Below are positions 15,798 through 23,595 of a stretch of DNA of 36,996 nt, piece after piece. Every line of letters begins with the position of its first letter. Position 1 is the stretch's first letter. A program made the translations under genes and the position numbers. A model generated the notes under the pieces. That model was not told the origin of the DNA. It searched no databases and saw only the letters and a program-made list of their open reading frames with translations. This DNA comes from Bacteroidota bacterium (lineage in GTDB: Bacteria; Bacteroidota; Bacteroidia; UKL13-3), in assembly GCA_947477885.1 (NCBI GenBank), contig CANJUD010000004.1, positions 1-36,996 on the forward strand. The letters are read 5' to 3'.

Positions 15798-16325
15798 CTA
15801 CTTCGCTGCCTTCCCCTTCGGTGACATTAGAAGAAACATTTTCTTTCCTTCTAACTTTGGTAATTGCTCCACTTTGCCCACCTCACTGAGGTCTTGTGCA
15901 AATTGAAGTAATAATACTTCGCCACGTTCTTTATATACGATCGATCTTCCGCGGAAGAACACGTATGCTCTTACTTTGCTTCCCTCCGATAAAAAGGTTT
16001 TGGCATGGTTGAGCTTGAATTTGAAATCATGCTCATCGGTATTCGGGCCGAAACGAATCTCTTTGATTACATTTTTCACCGAGTTTGCTTTCAACTCTTT
16101 CTGTTTCTTCTTTTGTTCGTATAAATATTTATTATAATCAACAACTTTACAAACAGGTGGCTCAGCATTTGGTGAAATCTCCACCAAGTCAAGTCCTTGC
16201 TCTTCTGCAATAGCCAATGCGTCTTTGGCAGAATAAACACCTAACGTTACATTGTCGCCAACTAGGCGCACTTCCCAAGCTGTTATCCGCTTGTTGATTC
16301 TAAATAGTTCTTCTTTTTTTTTCAA
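15798..16325 (-). CDS. infC: translation initiation factor IF-3, rare TTG start
   Basis: A 175-residue IF3. The N-domain reads [25 protein letters not shown] and continues to [33 protein letters not shown]. The C-domain has [25 protein letters not shown] and [13 protein letters not shown]3 binds 30S, blocks 50S joining and discriminates against non-AUG starts. The only usable start is TTG at 16325: in frame upstream there is a TAA after two codons and no ATG. This TTG overlaps the thrS stop (TTGA), so translation is coupled. A non-AUG start is the classic IF3 autoregulation device (AUU in E. coli). Confidence 0.96.
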   Translation of the reverse strand: MKKKEELFRINKRITAWEVRLVGDNVTLGVYSAKDALAIAEEQGLDLVEISPNAEPPVCKVVDYNKYLYEQKKKQKELKANSVKNVIKEIRFGPNTDEHDFKFKLNHAKTFLSEGSKVRAYVFFRGRSIVYKERGEVLLLQFAQDLSEVGKVEQLPKLEGKKMFLLMSPKGKAAK

Positions 16326-18250
16326 TTGATGTTATTAATCTCTTCGTTTACTTGCTGTATGAATTCTGGAACTGATATTTTACCTAAATCTCCTTGGCCA
16401 TGTCGGCGAATTGAGATTTTGTCTTCGGTCATTTCTTGTTCTCCTATGATAATCATATACGGAACTTTCTGAACCTCAGCGTCTCTTATCTTCTTTCCAA
16501 TTTTTTCATTACGGCTGTCAATGAAGCCGCGAATATCGGACTTTTTAAGCACATTCAAAACATTTTGTGCATATTCCTCATATTTGTCTGAAATTGGCAG
16601 CACCGCCACTTGGTCGGGGGCGAGCCATAATGGGAAATTACCTGCATAATGTTCCAACAAAAATCCGATGAAACGCTCGTGGGTACTCAGTGGTGCACGA
16701 TGTATGATAATAGGATGTTCCTGTGTATTCTCTTTGGTTGTATAAGTTAAATCAAATCGGCGGCCCTGGGCAAAATCTACTTGGTTAGTGGCCAAAGTAA
16801 ACTGGCGACCAATGGTAGAATATATTTGTATATCTATTTTGGGACCATAGAAAGCAGCTTCGTCCATAATCTCAACAAAAGGAATATTGGCAGCAATCAA
16901 AACTTTGCGAACCATCTCTTCTGTTTCAAGCCAAAGCTCGGGTTCATTTATATATTTTTGTCCCAACTTAGCAGGATCGTGCTTGCTCAATTGCATCACA
17001 TATTTATCGATTCCAAATATTTTGAAATACTTTAAATACAAATCATTTACGGCTCTAAACTCTGTTTCAAATTGTTCTTTGGTGCAATATATATGTGCAT
17101 CGTTCATCTGCATAGAACGCACACGCATCAAGCCAAACAAACTTCCTGAATCTTCATATCTATAACAGGTTCCATACTCAGCCAAACGCACGGGCATATC
17201 TTTATAACTGTGTTGTGTAGCCCCAAATATTTTATGATGGTGCGGACAGTTCATGGCTTTCAGATAATACTTCACATTATCCAATTCCATAGGCGGGAAC
17301 ATGCTATCGGCATAGTATGGCAAGTGACCGCTGCGTATATATAATGCTTCTTTGGCGATATGCGGAGTTCTTACTCTCATGTATCCTGCTTCTGTTTCCG
17401 ATTTTTTAGCAAGCTCTTCAAGCTTCTCAATTATCATAGCACCCTTTGGCAACCATAGTGGAAGGCCAGGTCCTACTTCATCATCAAAGGTAAATATTTC
17501 AAGTTCTTTACCCAGTTTGCGGTGGTCACGTTTCTTGGCTTCCTCCATCATTTCGAGGTACTCAGTTAGCTCTGCATTTTTTGGGAATGTAACACAATAC
17601 AAACGGGTAAGCTGTTTGCGTTTTTCATCGCCACGCCAGTATGCACCGGCAATGTTCATCAACTTAATAGCTTTTATAAAACCTGTATTGGGTATATGTG
17701 GCCCACGACATAAATCAGTGAAATTTCCTTGTTGGTAGAACGTGATTTCGCCATCGTTCAATCCTTCAATTAATTCCAATTTATATTCATCACCTTTCTC
17801 GGTAAAGTATTTTACTGCATCGGCTTTACTTACATCAGTGCGGTTATAGGAGTTGCTCTGCTTGGCGAGCTCAGCCATTTTATCTTCTATCTTTTTAAAA
17901 TCGTCGGCTGTTATAGTTTTGTCGCCAAGATCTATATCATAATAAAATCCTTGTTCGATAGGAGGGCCTATTCCGAATTTGGTTCCAGGGTATAAAGCCT
18001 CAACAGCCTCAGCCAATAAGTGGGCCGATGAATGCCAAAAAGTGCTCTTGCCTTCTGCATCATTCCAGGTGAGCAATTTTATTGTAGCATCTGTATTAAT
18101 AGGTCGTGTGGCATCCCATACCACACCGTTCACTTCAGCGGCAAGCACATTTCGTGCAAGTCCCTCACTAATTGATTTGGCCACATCAAGCCCAGTAGCA
18201 CCAGCCTCGTACTCCCGCACCGAACCATCGGGTAATGTAATGTTTATCAT
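16322..18250 (-). CDS. thrS: threonyl-tRNA synthetase
   Basis: A 642-residue class II synthetase that charges tRNA-Thr. The N-terminal TGS domain covers about residues 1-60. The editing domain has HSSAH (H73, H77) and DLCRGPH (C181, H185), the conserved Ser-tRNA-Thr hydrolysis site. Motif 2 lies in [26 protein letters not shown]. The catalytic zinc ligand Cys335 is in MNCPHHH, and the later His is in APLSTHERF. An anticodon-binding domain ends the protein. Length is as expected. It heads the operon thrS-infC-rpmI-rplT. The ATG at 18250 follows a -7 box (18300-18307) with a leader of about 45 bases. Confidence 0.98.
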   Translation of the reverse strand: MINITLPDGSVREYEAGATGLDVAKSISEGLARNVLAAEVNGVVWDATRPINTDATIKLLTWNDAEGKSTFWHSSAHLLAEAVEALYPGTKFGIGPPIEQGFYYDIDLGDKTITADDFKKIEDKMAELAKQSNSYNRTDVSKADAVKYFTEKGDEYKLELIEGLNDGEITFYQQGNFTDLCRGPHIPNTGFIKAIKLMNIAGAYWRGDEKRKQLTRLYCVTFPKNAELTEYLEMMEEAKKRDHRKLGKELEIFTFDDEVGPGLPLWLPKGAMIIEKLEELAKKSETEAGYMRVRTPHIAKEALYIRSGHLPYYADSMFPPMELDNVKYYLKAMNCPHHHKIFGATQHSYKDMPVRLAEYGTCYRYEDSGSLFGLMRVRSMQMNDAHIYCTKEQFETEFRAVNDLYLKYFKIFGIDKYVMQLSKHDPAKLGQKYINEPELWLETEEMVRKVLIAANIPFVEIMDEAAFYGPKIDIQIYSTIGRQFTLATNQVDFAQGRRFDLTYTTKENTQEHPIIIHRAPLSTHERFIGFLLEHYAGNFPLWLAPDQVAVLPISDKYEEYAQNVLNVLKKSDIRGFIDSRNEKIGKKIRDAEVQKVPYMIIIGEQEMTEDKISIRRHGQGDLGKISVPEFIQQVNEEINNIN

Positions 18251-18299
18251 ATTCGTTTTAAATTCTAAATACTAATGTCTAAATTCTAATTGGGGGCGG

Positions 18300-18307
18300 C
18301 AAATTTA
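18300..18307 (-). promoter_or_regulatory. -7 element of the thrS operon
   Basis: The minus strand reads TAAATTTG, an exact TAnnTTTG, 49 bases upstream of the thrS ATG. Short TAAATTCTAA-type repeats lie between it and the gene. No clear -33 TTTG. Confidence 0.5.
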
Positions 18308-18354
18308 ATTGATAATGGTGAATTATAAATTATAAATGAATAATGCTACTGCTT

Positions 18355-18432
18355 GTCACCCTGAGTTAATCGATGGGTGAAGGATTAGTAGCTATCCTTG
18401 TTGCCTGTCTTCGATGAACTCAGACTGACAGG
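18355..18432. repeat. pair of dispersed palindromes upstream of the GNAT gene
   Basis: Copy one (18356-18380) has arms TCACCC and GGGTGA around TGAGTTAATCGAT. Copy two (18404-18432) has arms CCTGTC and GACAGG around TTCGATGAACTCAGACT. The cores are inverted relatives of each other and match the family at 28974 and 29068. The second ends three bases before the GNAT -7 element. Confidence 0.6.
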
Positions 18433-18435
18433 TAG

Positions 18436-18443
18436 TACCTTCG
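18436..18443 (+). promoter_or_regulatory. -7 element of the GNAT gene
   Basis: TACCTTCG is a one-mismatch TAnnTTTG placed four bases before the ATG, implying a leaderless message. It abuts the repeat at 18404-18432. Confidence 0.4.
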
Positions 18444-18447
18444 CCGC

Positions 18448-18963
18448 ATGGTTATCCAATCCGACAAATTTACGTTACGCCCCCTTCGTATAGAAGATGC
18501 AGAGCGTATGGCCGAGTTTTGCAATAATAAAAAACTATGGATTAATATGCGTAATCGGTTTGCCCATCCTTATACTTTAGAACATGCGAATATATTTATT
18601 GAAGATTGTTTAAATCGTGATCCTTTAAATGTATTGGCAATAGAAATAGATGGAGCATGCTCAGGAACTATTGGTATTTTTCCAGGTGAAGATGTATATA
18701 TAAAAAGTGGTGAGCTTGGTTATTGCTTAGCCGAAGAACATTGGGGAAAAGGTATCATAACTGAAGCGGTGAAATTGTTTATGGATTTATATATTGCCAA
18801 GCAATTTAATCTCGTGCGTATTTATGCCACTGTATTCGGCTGGAATCCTTCATCGATGCGTGTACTTGAAAAATGTGGATTTGAAAAAGAAGGTATCGGT
18901 AAAAATGGAATATATAAAGATGGTAAGTTTACGGATGAGCATCGGTTTGCGAAGGTGATATAA
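18448..18963 (+). CDS. GNAT-family N-acetyltransferase (RimJ/RimL-like)
   Basis: A 171-residue acetyl-CoA-dependent acyltransferase. It begins with the RimJ/RimL-type strand TLRPLRIEDAERMAEFCNN. The core has ELGYCLAEEHWGKGIITEAVKLF, where EHWGKGI is the acetyl-CoA pyrophosphate-binding loop (Q/RxxGxG-type). It continues with LVRIYATVFGWNPSSMRVLEKCGFEKEG, the conserved NxxSxxVLEKxGF acceptor region. It is probably cytoplasmic; members acetylate protein N termini or small molecules and the substrate cannot be told here. The ATG at 18448 is supported by the TACCTTCG box just before it. Monocistronic. Confidence 0.92.
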   Translation: MVIQSDKFTLRPLRIEDAERMAEFCNNKKLWINMRNRFAHPYTLEHANIFIEDCLNRDPLNVLAIEIDGACSGTIGIFPGEDVYIKSGELGYCLAEEHWGKGIITEAVKLFMDLYIAKQFNLVRIYATVFGWNPSSMRVLEKCGFEKEGIGKNGIYKDGKFTDEHRFAKVI

Positions 18964-18970
18964 TACTTTT

Positions 18971-19100
18971 TGCGTCATTGCGAGAAGCGACGCGCAAGCC
19001 CTGTGCAGACGGGAGACGAAGCAATCCCCTTGGGCGTATGCTCGGAGTGATAGAAATTCCCGAGCTACGCCGCGTGGGAAGCCTTCTCGCATTGACGGCT
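18971..19100. repeat. MITE-like palindromic element (GTCATTGCGAG family)
   Basis: The ends are imperfect inverted repeats: GCGTCATTGCGAGAAG at 18972-18987 and CTTCTCGCATTGACGGC at 19083-19099. The interior has CGAAGCAATCCCC and is clearly richer in G+C than its surroundings. There is no open reading frame of note; the 80-codon minus-strand frame here is antisense to the GNAT end and the repeat. Elements with a TCATTGCGAG...GAAGCAATC core are known as dispersed repeats in many bacteria. Confidence 0.65.
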
Positions 19101-19143
19101 TAAAAGTATATTATATAATTAGGCATCAACTTTTCACTTTTAC

Positions 19144-19174
19144 TTGTTAGTTTTCACTATATTGCCTACCTTTG
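19144..19174 (+). promoter_or_regulatory. promoter of the DEAD-box helicase gene
   Basis: TTG at 19144-19146 and TACCTTTG at 19167-19174 are 20 bp apart, matching the -33/-7 Bacteroidota consensus. The ATG at 19189 is 14 bases downstream, giving a leader of about 8 bases. Confidence 0.65.
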
Positions 19175-19188
19175 CCGAAAATTTATTA

Positions 19189-20931
19189 ATGATATCATTT
19201 GAAGAACTAGGTCTAGATGACCGACTTATTCAGGCTATTAAAGACCTGAACTTTACCAACCCCACCGAGATTCAAGAAAAAGCCATACCCGTTCTACTAT
19301 CGGGCGAGAAGGATTTTATAGGATTAGCTCAAACGGGCACAGGAAAAACCGCAGCCTTTGGCTTGCCTTTACTACATTTTGCTACACAAATTAAGAAAAC
19401 CCCCATGGCTCTGGTTATATGCCCAACCCGTGAGTTGTGTATGCAGTTAGTTAAAGAGATGGAGCTTTTCAAAAAGTATTTGCCAGGTATCGAAGTAACT
19501 GCCGTATATGGCGGTACCTCTATCTCTATGCAGATTCGTGATTTGAAACGTGGAACCAATATCGTTATTGCTACTCCAGGTCGTTTGATTGATTTGATTG
19601 AACGCAAGGCTGTAAACCTAGCTAACGTGCATTATGTAGTGCTTGACGAAGCCGATGAAATGTTGAACATGGGATTCCGTGAAGACATTGAGTTTGTATT
19701 GCAAAATACTCCATCACGTCAGTGCACTTGGTTGTTTAGTGCTACCATGCCTTCGGGAGTAAGGCAGGTGAGCAAAAAGTATATGGATACTCCTGTTGAA
19801 GTAACGATAGGCTCAGCAAATACCACCAACAAAAACATTGATCATCAATATTATATAACTTCACATCGCCACCGTTTCGATACCTTAAAACGTATTATAG
19901 ATTTTAATCCGGGCATGTATGGTATTATATTTACCAGAACCCGTGCCGATGCACAAGATATCACAGATAGATTAACTCGTGAAGGTTATGATATCGATGC
20001 ACTGCACGGCGACTTATCGCAACAACAACGCGATAAAGTAATGGGACAATTTCGTGATCGTACCTTACAATTATTAATTGCTACCGATGTGGCTGCTCGT
20101 GGTATTGACGTGAAAGAAATTACCCACGTAATCAATTATGAATTGCCTGATGAGATTGAAGTATACACGCATAGAAGTGGTCGCACAGGCCGTGCTGGAA
20201 ATATGGGAATTTGTTTGTCTATTATAACTCCGCGTGAGTCTGGTAAATTTAGTCAGATACAAAGATTGTCTAAAGCCAAATTCAATAAATTAGAAATACC
20301 ATCGGGTAACGATGTATGTCGCAAGCAGTTTTTTGAATTTATCGACCGCCTTCTTAAAGCAGATATTTCGCATGGCAATTATGAAACTTATATGCCTTTG
20401 CTTACTGAAAAATTTGCTGAAATGAGCAAGGAAGAAGTATTGCAACGCGTTGCTGCAATGGAGTTTGATAGGTTCCTTAAGTATTATGAAAATGCAGAGG
20501 ACTTGAATACCCGTGAAGGATCAAACGACCGTGGAGATAGCCGCAGCAGTAGAGGTAGCGACCGTGGAAGTGATAGAGGCGGACGTGGTGGAAACGAAGG
20601 TCGTGGTGGTAGAGGAAATGAAAGAGGCGGAGACCGCGGCGGAGATAGAGGTGGCGACCGTGGCGGACGTTCATCATTTGGCGTAGACGATACTAACAAA
20701 GAAAGATTATATATAAATGTAGGAATGAAAGATGGTTTTTATAAAGCCAGCTTCCTGCAATTTGTATTAGATATGAGTGATCTGCGTAAAGATAATTTGG
20801 GCAGTGTTGAATTACACAAACTTCACAGCATTGTATATGTCGATCGCAAACTAGCCGATAAAATGGTAAAGTCCATCGACCGCAAAAGCTTTAAGGGGCG
20901 GATGTTGAAGATGAACGTCGATCAAATATAA
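19189..20931 (+). CDS. DEAD-box RNA helicase with RGG-rich linker and DbpA-type RNA-binding domain
   Basis: A 580-residue ATP-dependent RNA helicase. Motifs in order: Q motif (LNFTNPTEIQEKAIP), Walker A AQTGTGKT, PTRELC, TPGRLID, Walker B DEAD, SAT, then ATDVAARGIDVKEITHVINYELP and HRSGRTGRAG. Residues about 440-500 are a Gly/Arg/Asp-rich tract (RGSDRGSDRGGRGGNEGRGG...), likely disordered and RNA-binding. A DbpA-like RNA-binding domain follows (ERLYINVGMKDGFYKASFLQFVLD...GSVELHKLHSIVYVD). This matches DeaD/CsdA-type helicases in ribosome assembly and cold adaptation. The frame is open upstream, but the ATG at 19189 follows the promoter and begins MISFEELGLDD. Confidence 0.95.
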   Translation: MISFEELGLDDRLIQAIKDLNFTNPTEIQEKAIPVLLSGEKDFIGLAQTGTGKTAAFGLPLLHFATQIKKTPMALVICPTRELCMQLVKEMELFKKYLPGIEVTAVYGGTSISMQIRDLKRGTNIVIATPGRLIDLIERKAVNLANVHYVVLDEADEMLNMGFREDIEFVLQNTPSRQCTWLFSATMPSGVRQVSKKYMDTPVEVTIGSANTTNKNIDHQYYITSHRHRFDTLKRIIDFNPGMYGIIFTRTRADAQDITDRLTREGYDIDALHGDLSQQQRDKVMGQFRDRTLQLLIATDVAARGIDVKEITHVINYELPDEIEVYTHRSGRTGRAGNMGICLSIITPRESGKFSQIQRLSKAKFNKLEIPSGNDVCRKQFFEFIDRLLKADISHGNYETYMPLLTEKFAEMSKEEVLQRVAAMEFDRFLKYYENAEDLNTREGSNDRGDSRSSRGSDRGSDRGGRGGNEGRGGRGNERGGDRGGDRGGDRGGRSSFGVDDTNKERLYINVGMKDGFYKASFLQFVLDMSDLRKDNLGSVELHKLHSIVYVDRKLADKMVKSIDRKSFKGRMLKMNVDQI

Positions 20932-20933
20932 CA

Positions 20934-21552
20934 TACGATATACGATGTACGATATACGATGTTTGCTGACGCCGTTTTTTATGACTTTTCTTAATTAATA
21001 GTTCCCAATTTTAGAGTATTAAATATTTATGAGACACTTATGTGTCGTCCTTAATATTTCGAATTTAAATACGATGTTTGCATTTTAAATTTTCTAGATT
21101 TATGAGAGAAGAAATAAAATTGCGGACTAAAAGAATTGGGTTGGATATTATTATGCTAATTGATGAATTGCCCAGCAAACCTTCATCATGGGCAATTGCG
21201 AAGCAAATAGTTAGAAGTGCGACATCTGTTGGGGCAAATTATCGTGCGGCCTGTCGAGCCAAATCAGAGGCTGACTATATAAATAAACTAAAAATTGTTG
21301 AGGAAGAAGCCGATGAAACTATTTATTGGCTTGAGATAATAGAAGAAGGTAAAATGCTACCAACAGAAAGAATTTTATTGATAAAAAAAGAGACGAATGA
21401 AATTCTTTCAATCATAGTTGCAACCATTAAAACCATGAAAAACAAAATCAAAAGTTAAATGCGGCCTATTTCACATTTTAATTTGTAAAAAAAACTGCGT
21501 CAGCGTAAATAAGCGTCAGCAAAACATCGTATATCGTATGTCGTACATCGTA
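20934..21552. mobile_element. 619-bp unit: four-helix-bundle gene between 39-40 bp inverted repeats
   Basis: The left end 20934-20972 consists of four TACGAT heptamers (ATACGAT/GTACGAT variants) followed by GTTTGCTGACGC. The right end 21513-21552 is its inverted copy (GCGTCAGCAAAACATCGT and on), differing by about three substitutions and one extra base. A further partial copy, TACGATGTTTGC, is at 21070-21081, just before the gene, and a spare GCGTCAGC is at 21497-21504. The unit starts three bases after the helicase stop and ends seven bases before the anti-sigma stop, so it neatly fills an intergenic slot. No transposase is present. Mobility is inferred. Confidence 0.55.
21102..21458 (+). 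CDS. four-helix bundle protein (23S rRNA IVP / Avd-like family)
   Basis: A 118-residue helical protein of the TIGR02436/PF05635 type. The markers are the central IAKQIVRSATSVGANYRAACRAKS (helix 2 with RSAxSxxANxxEA-like spacing), then FxxKLxIVEEEADETIYWLEI and the terminal TNEILSIIVATIKTMKNK. Proteins of this family are encoded inside 23S rRNA intervening sequences and include the Avd subunit of diversity-generating retroelements; many stand alone with unknown function. The open frame extends to a TTG at 21078, but the ATG at 21102 gives the standard length. A GACAC/GTGTC hairpin lies at 21033-21046. The gene sits inside the inverted-repeat unit. No reverse transcriptase or rRNA is nearby. 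Confidence 0.88.
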   Translation: MREEIKLRTKRIGLDIIMLIDELPSKPSSWAIAKQIVRSATSVGANYRAACRAKSEADYINKLKIVEEEADETIYWLEIIEEGKMLPTERILLIKKETNEILSIIVATIKTMKNKIKS

Positions 21553-21558
21553 AATAAA

Positions 21559-22848
21559 TTATATACTAATAGTATAAAAAGCTCTAATTCTTAAACCTAT
21601 AATAAGGTCATCTTTTTTATTGGGAACTGTAATAAGTTGTTTATTGCTACATATACTTCCTTGAACTACCCAATTCTTCCAATTGTATTGCCAGCCAACT
21701 GATACTACTGCATTATTAAAATAAGGAATTGGAGGTTTTGTAACAAACTTTTGAGCCTCATCTGTATTGTTAGTTCCAATATGTCTGTAGTCTATTTTTT
21801 GCTTTGCAAAGATATCAATATCGGTTCCCCCACTTAACACTATCATACTATTTTTTAGGAATGAATTGCGACTTTTTAAGAAAGGGATACGAGCGGAAAT
21901 CTGCAAAGGGATTTGCAACAAAGTACTTTTTATATGAATATCTTTTATATTATTACTGTCAGGCAAGTGGTTTCCAAACTCTTGTTGGAAATTTCTTCTT
22001 CTTGGATCACGGTCATGGAAATCGTGTGGGTCATGATAACGTTCATCGGGGGGGAGCATCCATTTTAATCCCAATCCTACACTAATATTTTTATGGAATA
22101 CATATTCCCCTAATACATTAATTCCCCAAGGCTGGTTGCCTTTTTCAAGACCAGCTCCAGCCATTATATACTGTTTTGATTTAGGCTTTTCAGGGCGAAT
22201 TGTAGGTTGGAGTGTATCTACAGAATTTTGTGATGTATCGCGATGTATGATAGAATTGTCGCTATTCTGTGGTATATTTTCTATGTCATTTTTGGGAATA
22301 TTTTTTTCAATTTCTTTGCTTGAATTGTCAATAGCTATATTATTCTCTTTCTTAATTTCTATGATAGGACTAGATTTTTTATCCTGTTTTTCAATATTAT
22401 TATTTGTTACCCTTAGCGCAGTCGAAGGGTTTATTGGCGTATATTTTTTATTATAGCTATTATTTATATTGTTTTGTAAGGGAATATTTTTATAAGTATT
22501 AGGTGCTATATTGTTAGTCGACGTGGAAGAGGTATTTTCTTTTATATATACTGTATCTGGTTTTGTAACGGGTTGTTCTATATTATTTTTTAAAGTATTG
22601 ATTGTTTGGCTAAGTTCTTCTTGTTTGTTCATTTGCGAAATATTCCAAACGGTAAGTGCTACTACTGACACACCTAGTATGGCTATAGCAGCTTTGGTCC
22701 AAGAACTTCGGGATATAGTTTTGGCCAATGATACATGCGTATTCGCTTTTACAAATTTGTGTACTTTGTCGATATCGGCATCGGTGTATTGCGGGTTGAT
22801 GCTGTTTAACTTTTGGTTAATTGCGTCATCAAAATTTTCAGTTTTCAT
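21559..22848 (-). CDS. anti-sigma factor predicted to span both membranes (Dma-like)
   Basis: A 429-residue protein. Residues 1-50 (MKTENFDDAINQKLNSINPQ...) form a small cytoplasmic domain of the kind that binds ECF sigma factors. One TM helix follows at about 53-70 (AAIAILGVSVVALTVW). Residues about 75-222 are a low-complexity Asn/Lys/Ser/Ile-rich linker. Residues about 225-429 look like an outer-membrane barrel: amphipathic strands such as QYIMAGAGLEKGNQPWGINVLGEY, NISVGLGLKWML, AVVSVGWQYNWKNWVVQGSI and a final strand IIGLRIRAFYTISI. Proteins with this plan have been reported in Bacteroides thetaiotaomicron as dual membrane-spanning anti-sigma factors. The gene overlaps the sigma gene by 11 bases. 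A palindromic repeat is built into the linker (residues 140-147). The assignment is by architecture and gene pairing. Confidence 0.78.
   Translation of the reverse strand: MKTENFDDAINQKLNSINPQYTDADIDKVHKFVKANTHVSLAKTISRSSWTKAAIAILGVSVVALTVWNISQMNKQEELSQTINTLKNNIEQPVTKPDTVYIKENTSSTSTNNIAPNTYKNIPLQNNINNSYNKKYTPINPSTALRVTNNNIEKQDKKSSPIIEIKKENNIAIDNSSKEIEKNIPKNDIENIPQNSDNSIIHRDTSQNSVDTLQPTIRPEKPKSKQYIMAGAGLEKGNQPWGINVLGEYVFHKNISVGLGLKWMLPPDERYHDPHDFHDRDPRRRNFQQEFGNHLPDSNNIKDIHIKSTLLQIPLQISARIPFLKSRNSFLKNSMIVLSGGTDIDIFAKQKIDYRHIGTNNTDEAQKFVTKPPIPYFNNAVVSVGWQYNWKNWVVQGSICSNKQLITVPNKKDDLIIGLRIRAFYTISI
22409..22430. repeat. palindromic repeat inserted in frame in the anti-sigma gene
   Basis: ACCCTT and AAGGGT arms enclose AGCGCAGTCG. 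In the gene it encodes N-P-S-T-A-L-R-V (residues 140-147). Read on the minus strand, CTTCGACTGCGCTAAG is the same family as the intergenic CTTCGATnAACTCAG repeats at 18404 and 29068. Confidence 0.7.
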
Positions 22849-23446
22849 GTATTTTTAAATTTTTTGATCCATAAACTAGGTATAGGTGTGGGTAGTTGGT
22901 CTTTATCATACTTTGCAGTTTTTTGCGTGCATCTTGTAGATTAGATTTTGAAGTTCCTTCTCTAATGCCCAGCAGATCTGCAATTTCGCGGTGGTTATAT
23001 CCTTCAATAACATATAGTGTAAAAACCATACGATAAGAAGGAGGTAATTGTTGTACAAGTTTTAATATTTCTTCAGCTGCAATTTTTCCAATTACATCTT
23101 CTGTCACATCTACCACTTCTATATTATCTAAGCTGTCTTGGTTATTATATTTCTGCCATTTACGATAATAATCTATTGCGGTGTTCACCATAATTGTTCG
23201 CAACCAAGCTTTAAATGGTTGCGTATTGTCGTATTTTTCTAAGTTGTTAAATACTTTTAAAAACCCGTCATTGATCATTTCTTCAGCTTCTTCTCCGCTT
23301 GCCGCATATTTAAGGCAGATGGTTTTAGCATAGCCGAAAAACAATTTAATAAGAGCTCGCTGGGCTTGTTGATTGTCTGCCAAACAAGCTTTTATAACAC
23401 TTTCTAAATCGTGTTCGTTGTATCGGGTGTTCTTGTTAAAAAACAA
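22838..23446 (-). CDS. ECF-type RNA polymerase sigma factor
   Basis: A 202-residue group 4 sigma-70 protein. Region 2 covers about residues 25-92: YAKTICLKYAASGEEAEEMINDGFLKVFNNLEKYD, then FKAWLRTIMVNTAIDYYRKW, which melts and reads the -10. Region 4 covers about 128-180: LPPSYRMVFTLYVIEGYNHREIADLLGIREGTSKSNLQDARKKL, the -35 recognition helix-turn-helix. Regions 1.1 and 3 are absent, as expected. The start is TTG at 23446, since an in-frame TAA lies three codons upstream and there is no ATG before region 2. It overlaps the anti-sigma gene by 11 bases, so the two are coupled. A CCCCACC-N16-CGTAAT promoter precedes it and recurs before the divergent operon, suggesting autoregulation. Confidence 0.95.
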   Translation of the reverse strand: MFFNKNTRYNEHDLESVIKACLADNQQAQRALIKLFFGYAKTICLKYAASGEEAEEMINDGFLKVFNNLEKYDNTQPFKAWLRTIMVNTAIDYYRKWQKYNNQDSLDNIEVVDVTEDVIGKIAAEEILKLVQQLPPSYRMVFTLYVIEGYNHREIADLLGIREGTSKSNLQDARKKLQSMIKTNYPHLYLVYGSKNLKIHEN

Positions 23447-23468
23447 ATTAGGGCTTTATTTACTAGTG

Positions 23469-23497
23469 ATTACGAAACAAATTTAAAAAGGGTGGGG
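23469..23497 (-). promoter_or_regulatory. candidate ECF-sigma promoter of the sigma/anti-sigma operon
   Basis: On the minus strand, CCCCACC (23497-23491) and CGTAAT (23474-23469) are separated by exactly 16 bases, the usual spacing for an ECF -35/-10 pair. The TTG start at 23446 is 22 bases beyond the -10. An AATTGCA lies just upstream of the -35. The same pair with the same spacing stands before the divergent operon. Confidence 0.65.
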
Positions 23498-23595
23498 TGC
23501 AATTGGTACCGCTAAATAAAATCCTGTCTTAAATTTTACTTTCAGAATATAAATGCTTAAGAACGTTGTGTTAAATAAATTATTTATTAATATTG

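Noticed and set aside
18850-19092. 80-codon minus-strand frame
   Set aside because: It is antisense to the end of the GNAT gene and runs through the palindromic element.
20477-20699. antisense His/Tyr-rich and Pro/Ser-rich frames
   Set aside because: These are shadows of the RGG-encoding tract of the helicase; its repeats keep antisense frames open.
20934-20972. possible CRISPR-like array of TACGAT repeats
   Set aside because: The units are 7 bases with no spacers, and no cas gene is present.
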